Below the pieces are notes generated by a model, which was not told the origin of the DNA, did not search any database, and worked only from the letters and a program-made list of their open reading frames with translations. Below are positions 59,332 through 64,000 of a stretch of 64,000 nucleotides of DNA, in pieces (within the stretch, counting starts at the first letter, position 1; every line of letters begins with the position of its first letter). This stretch comes from an uncultured Muribaculaceae bacterium. GTDB lineage: Bacteria; Bacteroidota; Bacteroidia; Bacteroidales; Muribaculaceae. The DNA lies in NCBI GenBank assembly GCA_947625935.1, contig CANQQE010000011.1, positions 29,156 to 93,155 of the forward strand, read 5' to 3'. The position numbers and the translations under genes were made by a program.

Positions 59332-60102
59332 TTAATAAGCTGCCGGGGGGTTTACGTTGAGCCACACCAATATGCCGAGCATTACGACCAGAAACGCGAT
59401 TATCATTATGTAGAGGCGGTTGGTCGAGCGGTTGGCGAGTGCCAGTTTCAGGTTCTGTATGTCGCGGTAGCGGTGCTTGGGGTTGGGGTCGGTGCATCGT
59501 TCGGCCACGCGGCGCAGGTGGGGGTGCTTGTCGGGCAGCGCGTCGAGCACCGTCGCGAGCACTTTGCCGTAGTTGTAGATATCTTCTGACGCATCGGCGG
59601 GGGTGAGGTGCTCGCGCTGGTCAAATCCGACGTCGATCATCTTCAGGTTGCCGATGTTTTCGGTGAAAATGATGGTTTCGGGGCGCAGGGGGTGGTGGAC
59701 GATGTGGTTGGTCTGTATGTAGTCGAGCGCGTCGACCAGCCCGTGGGTTATCTTGTCGAGATTGGCCTCGGTTACTTTCCCCTCTTTGAGCAATTTAGCC
59801 AGCGAGTCGCCGTAGACATCGTCGGTGATTATGCAGCGGCCTATCCCCGGAACTTCCTCGAAGTCGTTGATCATCACGATGTTGGGGTGTGCGAGATTGT
59901 ATCTCACGTCGAACTCCTTTTCAATCATGTTCTGATATCTGGGGTCGTCGCGGAGCTCGGGCTTCAGGGCTTTGAGCATGAGCCATTTGCCGAATTTCTT
60001 GGCCGTGTAGACGTTATAGAACTCCTCGTCCCACTGGGGGAGGTGTTCGATTTCGGTCCATTTCTCATCGGCGGGTCGGGCGTTGTCGATGTTGTCGCTC
60101 AT
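59332..60102 (-). CDS. Membrane-anchored protein-kinase-fold protein, probable pseudokinase
   Basis: A 256-residue protein with a Hanks-type kinase-like fold and a C-terminal membrane helix (about 229-248, LYIMIIAFLVVMLGILVWL). The ATP-binding Lys is present (LMLKALK, Lys44) as is a DFG-like Asp (MIDVGF, Asp157). The catalytic loop HRDLKPEN instead reads HHPLRPET (136-143), so the catalytic Asp is Pro and the metal Asn is Thr; the glycine-rich loop is also unclear. Catalysis is therefore unlikely. The ATG at 60102 starts MSDNIDNA; the frame is open 30 bases earlier. Role unknown, perhaps scaffolding or sensing. Confidence 0.8.
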   Translation of the reverse strand: MSDNIDNARPADEKWTEIEHLPQWDEEFYNVYTAKKFGKWLMLKALKPELRDDPRYQNMIEKEFDVRYNLAHPNIVMINDFEEVPGIGRCIITDDVYGDSLAKLLKEGKVTEANLDKITHGLVDALDYIQTNHIVHHPLRPETIIFTENIGNLKMIDVGFDQREHLTPADASEDIYNYGKVLATVLDALPDKHPHLRRVAERCTDPNPKHRYRDIQNLKLALANRSTNRLYIMIIAFLVVMLGILVWLNVNPPAAY

Positions 60103-60129
60103 TGTCGGTTGATTGATGGTAAATTGTTG

Positions 60130-60137
60130 CAAATATA
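60130..60137 (-). promoter_or_regulatory. -7 box TATATTTG for the pseudokinase gene
   Basis: Minus-strand TATATTTG 27 bases before the ATG at 60102. Confidence 0.55.
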
Positions 60138-60191
60138 GGGGTTTTGTCTGACATTATGAGGCTTTTGGCTCGCATTTGTGGCTTTTTGCTG

Positions 60192-60842
60192 TCAGTTTGC
60201 GGCAGTCCGGGCGGGCGTTATGTCGAAATAGAGGATGATGGGGTCTTCGGCCCCGTCGAGCCTGACCTTTACGGCATCCATCCCCTGGATGGTTGTCCGG
60301 TCGATGATTTCCTTTACCTGAAGGAGGTTGCGCAGCACGCGCGCCTCGTCATCGGCTGTTATCACTTTGAAGGGTGATTCGGGTGTTATGCCGCTGCCGG
60401 AGCAGAGTATGGCGTCGCCGATGAGGTTGTAGCGGGAGCGGAGCGCGGCTATTTTTGCCGGAGCGATGCCTGGAATCTGTGTGGCCGACACTAATGCGCG
60501 TATGGTTAGGTCGAGCGACACGGGGTTTTCGGCCAGCCCCTGTTCGGCCAGGACGAGGGCGGTGCCGTAAGAGCCGCTGTTATAGGCGTTGTCGAGTTCT
60601 TTGTATTCTTTTTGGGGGGCATACTGCGGGGTGAAGGCGTGGCCGTAGTAGACGGTGGCTTTCTGGTCGGCTGTCAATGTAGTGTCGCCGATGAGGAAGC
60701 GGTTGGTCAGCGAGCGGAATTGCTCGGGGTTGGCGGTGACTTCCTGTTTGATTCTGGCGTAGTCGACGTTGACAAGTTCGCGTGCGGCGGCGGTGAGCGT
60801 CAGGGTGGCCGCCATGATGATTGTGGTGAGGATTCGTCTCAT
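60192..60842 (-). CDS. DUF4919 family exported protein
   Basis: A 216-residue protein with a signal peptide (about 1-20, ending TAAA) and the DUF4919 pattern VNVDYARIKQEVTANPEQFRSLTNRFL, TYYGHAFTPQY-like VYYGHAFTPQYAPQKE, and the end of the domain IILYFDITPAR. The helical middle looks TPR-like (YNSGSYGTALVLAEQGLAENP). Restricted largely to Bacteroidetes. Function unknown. It lies 11 bp after the alkaline phosphatase gene and is probably co-transcribed. Confidence 0.8.
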   Translation of the reverse strand: MRRILTTIIMAATLTLTAAARELVNVDYARIKQEVTANPEQFRSLTNRFLIGDTTLTADQKATVYYGHAFTPQYAPQKEYKELDNAYNSGSYGTALVLAEQGLAENPVSLDLTIRALVSATQIPGIAPAKIAALRSRYNLIGDAILCSGSGITPESPFKVITADDEARVLRNLLQVKEIIDRTTIQGMDAVKVRLDGAEDPIILYFDITPARTAAN

Positions 60843-60853
60843 TTGTGAATATG

Positions 60854-62248
60854 TTATCTGATGTTTTTTCCTGCGATTTCGAGTATTTTTTCGGGGATTT
60901 CCGTGTTATTGTTGATTTTGGCGAATTTCCCTGAGTCGACGCCTATGGCGAATACCGGGACGGGGTTGCCTGTGTGGCTTGTGGTTGTCCATCCGATGCC
61001 GGTCACTTGGTCGAGGGTGTCGAACACGGCTACTGCGAAGGCGTTGAAGTTGTTGTAGAGTGTCTTCTGGTCTTCGCTGTCGCGCAGGCGGTAGGTGGCG
61101 TCGAATTTCTTCATCAGCAGTTTTTCCTGAGCGTGGCTGACGGGTATCTGTTTCCAGAATCCGAATTTGTCTTCAAGCATTTTCTTCATTTCCTCCCATG
61201 TGGGTGACTTGCCTGACTGGTATAACGCCTTGCACACGTCGGAGAAATTATCTTTCGACATACGCTGGTAGTCGATGTAGCCGAGTTTGACGTTGTATTT
61301 CAGGTGTGGGTTTCCGAGGGCCATCCCGCCGGTGTCGTGGTCGGCTGTCACCACAATAAGTGTTTCGTCGGGGTGCTTGAGGTAGAAGTCGTAGGCTATG
61401 CGCAGCGACTGGTCAAAGTTGATGACTTCCTTTATGACAGCACCGCCGTCGTTGGCGTGTGCGGCGTGGTCGATGTTTCCACCCTCGACCATCATGAAAA
61501 ATCGGTCGGGGCTGTTCTTTTCGAGATGGTCAAGGCAGGCTTGGGTAATGACCGGCAGTGTCAGCACTCCCGGGAGTGAGTCGATGGTGAAGCCGATGTT
61601 CCATGTCCTGACGGTGTCGGTGTTGAGCAGCATCACGCGGTCGGTTTTGGCGGCTTTGAGGCCGTCTTCGCCTCTGACCACCGAGTAACCGCTCTTGGCG
61701 AGCAGGTCGAGCAGGTCGGTCGGTCTGCCGTCTTTGTCGACGAGACCGCGCAGCCCGGATCCGGCTATGAAGTCAAATCCCGATGCTGCGGCGTCCTTGC
61801 CCACTTCGTAGTACATGGATCGTTTCGGGACGTGGGCGTAGAACGCCCCGGGTGTGGCGTCGTCGGCTCCGACGGATGTGCATATGCCTATGCCGTAACC
61901 ATCTTCATGCAGTATTCTGGCGATTGATGTCACGGCTGTGGTGTCGGGCGCCATTCCGAGCATACCGTTTTTGGTCTTGTGTCCTGTGGCGAGAGCCGTG
62001 CCTGCCGCCGCCGAGTCGGTCACCGGGGTCGATGCGCTGTAGGTCATGGCTATTCCCGCGACCGGAAACTGTGTCATCAGCAACCCGTCGGGGTCGCCTG
62101 CCACTAAACGTTTGTAGGTCTGCGCTCCCATGACGTGGCCCATGCCCATGCCGTCGCCGATGAAATAGAATATGTATCTGAGTTCTTTGCCCTGCAGACC
62201 AAGTGAGGCTGCCAGGATGATGAGCGTGAGGAGTGATTTTATTCTCAT
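60854..62248 (-). CDS. Alkaline phosphatase family protein
   Basis: A 464-residue periplasmic phosphomonoesterase of the PhoA superfamily. From the ATG at 62248, which starts a signal peptide (MRIKSLLTLIILAASLGLQG), metal Asp32 lies in FIGDGMGMGH and the nucleophile Ser79 in VTDSAAAGTALATGHKT. Metal ligands are in MMVEGGNIDHAAHAND and VVTADHDTGG, with a late His in TTSHTGNPVPVFAIG. The open frame continues 50 codons upstream without similarity, so those residues are rejected. It follows the GH3-type gene by 28 bp. Confidence 0.93.
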   Translation of the reverse strand: MRIKSLLTLIILAASLGLQGKELRYIFYFIGDGMGMGHVMGAQTYKRLVAGDPDGLLMTQFPVAGIAMTYSASTPVTDSAAAGTALATGHKTKNGMLGMAPDTTAVTSIARILHEDGYGIGICTSVGADDATPGAFYAHVPKRSMYYEVGKDAAASGFDFIAGSGLRGLVDKDGRPTDLLDLLAKSGYSVVRGEDGLKAAKTDRVMLLNTDTVRTWNIGFTIDSLPGVLTLPVITQACLDHLEKNSPDRFFMMVEGGNIDHAAHANDGGAVIKEVINFDQSLRIAYDFYLKHPDETLIVVTADHDTGGMALGNPHLKYNVKLGYIDYQRMSKDNFSDVCKALYQSGKSPTWEEMKKMLEDKFGFWKQIPVSHAQEKLLMKKFDATYRLRDSEDQKTLYNNFNAFAVAVFDTLDQVTGIGWTTTSHTGNPVPVFAIGVDSGKFAKINNNTEIPEKILEIAGKNIR

Positions 62249-62276
62249 GATAGTTGATGTGTTTTTTATTATTGTC

Positions 62277-63797
62277 TTATGCTTGTGAACGGTTTCGGAG
62301 CATGCTGAGCATAGGGTCGATAAACCGTCTGTCGTTGCACAGGCGCGGGACCTTGCGCTGTCCGCCGAGTTTTCCTGTCGATGCGAGCCAGCGGTCAAAC
62401 AGTCCGTTGTCGGCGGTCACTATCTCAAGTCGGTCAAGGAATATGCCGCCGCTGCGTTTTGCCTGGTAGTCGGAGTTTTCCTGTTGCAGGGCTTTGTCGA
62501 GGATGTCGGCGAACTTTTCGACCGATTCAGGCTTTCTGGCCCATTCGATCAGCCATTGGTGGCGTCCGCGTGAATGGTCTCCGGCATAGACCGGCGCGGC
62601 GGTGTAGTTCAGCACCTCGGCTCCGGTCGCTTCACAAGTCTTGGTGAGTGCGGCGTCGGTGTTGTAGACCATCACCTCCTCGCCGAATGCGTTTATGTAG
62701 TGCTTCGTGCGGCCTGCGATTGTGATTTTCAACGGGTTGACGCTTTCGATTCTGACTGTGTCGCCCAAAGGATAACGCCACAGGCCGTTGCAAGAGCTGA
62801 TTATTAGCGAGTATATTTCCCCCTCTTTCACTTTCCAGCAGGGTAGCGGTGCCGCGCCGGGGTCATCGACCGGCTGGAACTCGTAGAATGTGCCCGCGTC
62901 GAGCAGCAACAGCATGGAGTTGTCGTCGCGTGCCGATTGTACTGCGAAAAATCCCTCGCTTGCGTTGTAGGTCTCCAAGTATCTCATTTTGGCCGGGTCG
63001 GTGATGTGGCGGTATTGCTCGCGGTAGGGGGCGAATGATATTCCGCCGTGGAAAAATACCTCGAGATTCGGCCACACGTCGTGGATTGTGTCGGCTCCCG
63101 CCCGCTTGATTATCTCTTTCAGCACGGTGAGGAACCATGATGGCACCCCGGATATGTTGGTGACGTTCTTTCGTATGGCTTTTTCGGCGAGAGCCGGGAG
63201 TTTTTTCGTCCAGTCGGCCATCAGAGCCGTTTTCTTGTCGGGTATTCTCACGAGATTTGCCGCCGGGTTTATTCGGTCGATCAGGTTGGCCGACAAATCG
63301 CCGACCTTTACCCCCGGTCTGAGCCTGAGCTCGTTGGCGAAGCTGCCGCCGAGAATGAAGCTCTTACCGTCGAAAATGCGGCTGTCGGGGTACAGGTTCA
63401 GGTAGTGGGCCACAACGTCGGCTCCGCCGCGGTAGTGTGACAGCTTGAAAGAGTCGGCTGTCACGGGGATGTATTTGCTTTTTCCGTCGGAAGTGCCCGA
63501 CGACTGGGCGAAGTTTTTAGTTATTCCCGGCCACAATATATCCTTGTCGCCGTTCACCATCCTCATGACGAATGGGCGCAGCTTCTCGTAAGGTGTGATT
63601 TCGACTTCGCGCGTATAGTCTTCGTAGTCCCCGATGAAGCGGTATCGGTGTAGGTCACCCCACAACGTGTCGCGTCCTTTGTCTATCAGACGAGCCAACG
63701 TGATACATTGCACCGTTTTTGGGTCGCTGTAGGTCGATTCTATCACGCGGATTCTTTTCAGAAACCACGGTCTTATTATTTTCGTGAGATTAACCAT
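62277..63797 (-). CDS. GH3 auxin-responsive-promoter family adenylating enzyme
   Basis: A 506-residue protein of the GH3 family, ANL-type acyl-adenylate enzymes known in plants for conjugating jasmonate or auxin to amino acids. Motifs: the phosphate-binding loop AQSSGTSDGKSKYIP (about residues 94-108), FFHGGISFAPYR, TYNASEGFFAVQ, LWRYPLGDTVRI and AGRTKHYINAFGEEVM. Bacterial homologues are common in Bacteroidetes and their substrates are unknown; a carboxylic acid joined to an amine is the expected chemistry. First gene of a leftward run with the phosphatase and DUF4919 genes. Confidence 0.9.
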   Translation of the reverse strand: MVNLTKIIRPWFLKRIRVIESTYSDPKTVQCITLARLIDKGRDTLWGDLHRYRFIGDYEDYTREVEITPYEKLRPFVMRMVNGDKDILWPGITKNFAQSSGTSDGKSKYIPVTADSFKLSHYRGGADVVAHYLNLYPDSRIFDGKSFILGGSFANELRLRPGVKVGDLSANLIDRINPAANLVRIPDKKTALMADWTKKLPALAEKAIRKNVTNISGVPSWFLTVLKEIIKRAGADTIHDVWPNLEVFFHGGISFAPYREQYRHITDPAKMRYLETYNASEGFFAVQSARDDNSMLLLLDAGTFYEFQPVDDPGAAPLPCWKVKEGEIYSLIISSCNGLWRYPLGDTVRIESVNPLKITIAGRTKHYINAFGEEVMVYNTDAALTKTCEATGAEVLNYTAAPVYAGDHSRGRHQWLIEWARKPESVEKFADILDKALQQENSDYQAKRSGGIFLDRLEIVTADNGLFDRWLASTGKLGGQRKVPRLCNDRRFIDPMLSMLRNRSQA

Positions 63798-63813
63798 ACG
63801 TTAAAATAACAAG

Positions 63814-63830
63814 CAAAAATAGCAAAAATA
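63814..63830 (-). promoter_or_regulatory. Two adjacent -7 boxes for the GH3-family gene
   Basis: Minus-strand TATTTTTG occurs twice, 63830-63823 and 63821-63814, 17-33 bases before the start at 63797. No -33 TTTG at exact spacing was seen. Confidence 0.5.
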
Positions 63831-63944
63831 TCAATTAAACAATCTCACCATGTCGTTTGTTGCCCATTTTTTTGCCCGAAAATGCCCCGAAAACCCCTTT
63901 GATTGTTAACTGAGGTTAAAAATGGTGATTTTCTTGGCCGGATG

Positions 63945-63976
63945 TTTGGCGGATTCGCGGGAAGTCCCTACCTTTG
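63945..63976 (+). promoter_or_regulatory. Complete promoter at the right end (TTTG-N20-TACCTTTG)
   Basis: TTTG (63945-63948), a 20-base spacer and TACCTTTG (63969-63976) followed by CA. It faces right and must serve a gene or RNA starting beyond the window. Confidence 0.75.
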
Positions 63977-64000
63977 CACTCGCTTTTGAGAAAGAGCGAC

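Noticed and set aside
58828-59589. 253-codon open frame on the plus strand
   Set aside because: Overlaps the GNAT-like and pseudokinase genes on the other strand; composition is typical of a GC-driven shadow.
62249-62398. N-terminal extension of the alkaline phosphatase
   Set aside because: The open frame continues upstream but runs into the GH3-family gene and lacks a signal peptide; the ATG at 62248 starts a good one.
1-64000. CRISPR array, prophage, integron or transposase
   Set aside because: No spaced direct repeats and no integrase, transposase or phage structural gene were seen.

Overview
The window looks like a chromosomal segment of a Bacteroidales bacterium, most likely Muribaculaceae or a close relative. 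Pointers are a SusC/SusD pair, a BspA-type leucine-rich repeat protein, Bacteroidales families (DUF4834, DUF4919, DUF4369, GYF_2 proteins, a DUF2723/GT117 protein), surface lipoproteins with acidic residues after the lipobox Cys, and promoters of the Bacteroidetes type (TTTG, 19-21 bp, TAnnTTTG) with little Shine-Dalgarno signal. The family-level placement is inference.

Region 1 (1-9106): the 3' part of argS, then a tightly packed, largely overlapping extracellular polysaccharide operon: two tandem GT4 paralogues, two GT2 enzymes, a polysaccharide pyruvyl transferase, a GH88/105-like protein and a Wzx-type flippase. Part of it is AT-rich, and one GT2 gene carries a perfect 21-bp inverted repeat inside its coding sequence. 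Region 2 (9183-16824): a Bax inhibitor-1 protein, a MATE exporter, a leftward operon of LPS-core-type glycosyltransferase, LPS-type kinase and TGS/uridine-kinase-like protein, then alkD and an SpmA-SpmB fusion. Region 3 (16908-27954): rightward housekeeping genes ybeY-mnmG-apt-uvrC-dtd with a parS-like site between mnmG and apt, a mazG-like/deoC/GYF-CD225/DUF2752 operon, a leftward outer-membrane phospholipase A, a lipoprotein and yifB/comM. Region 4 (28218-36633): the BspA-like protein, rnhB with a lone receiver domain, a Na/Pi cotransporter, three paralogous lipocalin-like lipoproteins and panB. Region 5 (36742-46889), all leftward: queG, polysaccharide deacetylase, DUF2723 protein, GYF-TM2 protein, pfkA, DUF2461, DUF4834, pssA, psd, tRNA-Asp and trmD. 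Region 6 (46896-58089): a 580-bp leader region and a SusC/SusD/lipoprotein/PKD-lipoprotein/GHL10 locus, probably a glycan-uptake unit. Region 7 (58171-63797), leftward: a GNAT-like protein, a membrane-anchored apparent pseudokinase, DUF4919, alkaline phosphatase and a GH3-auxin-type adenylating enzyme. The window ends in a textbook Bacteroidetes promoter facing right.

Together the window mixes envelope construction (exopolysaccharide, LPS core decoration, phosphatidylethanolamine synthesis by pssA/psd, outer-membrane phospholipase), glycan acquisition, and translation and repair housekeeping. I found no CRISPR array, transposase, integrase or prophage gene. The items I rate most worth a second look are the coding palindrome, the parS site, the pseudokinase, the lipoprotein family with a nearly identical 119-bp 5' block, and the GHL10-containing SusCD locus.
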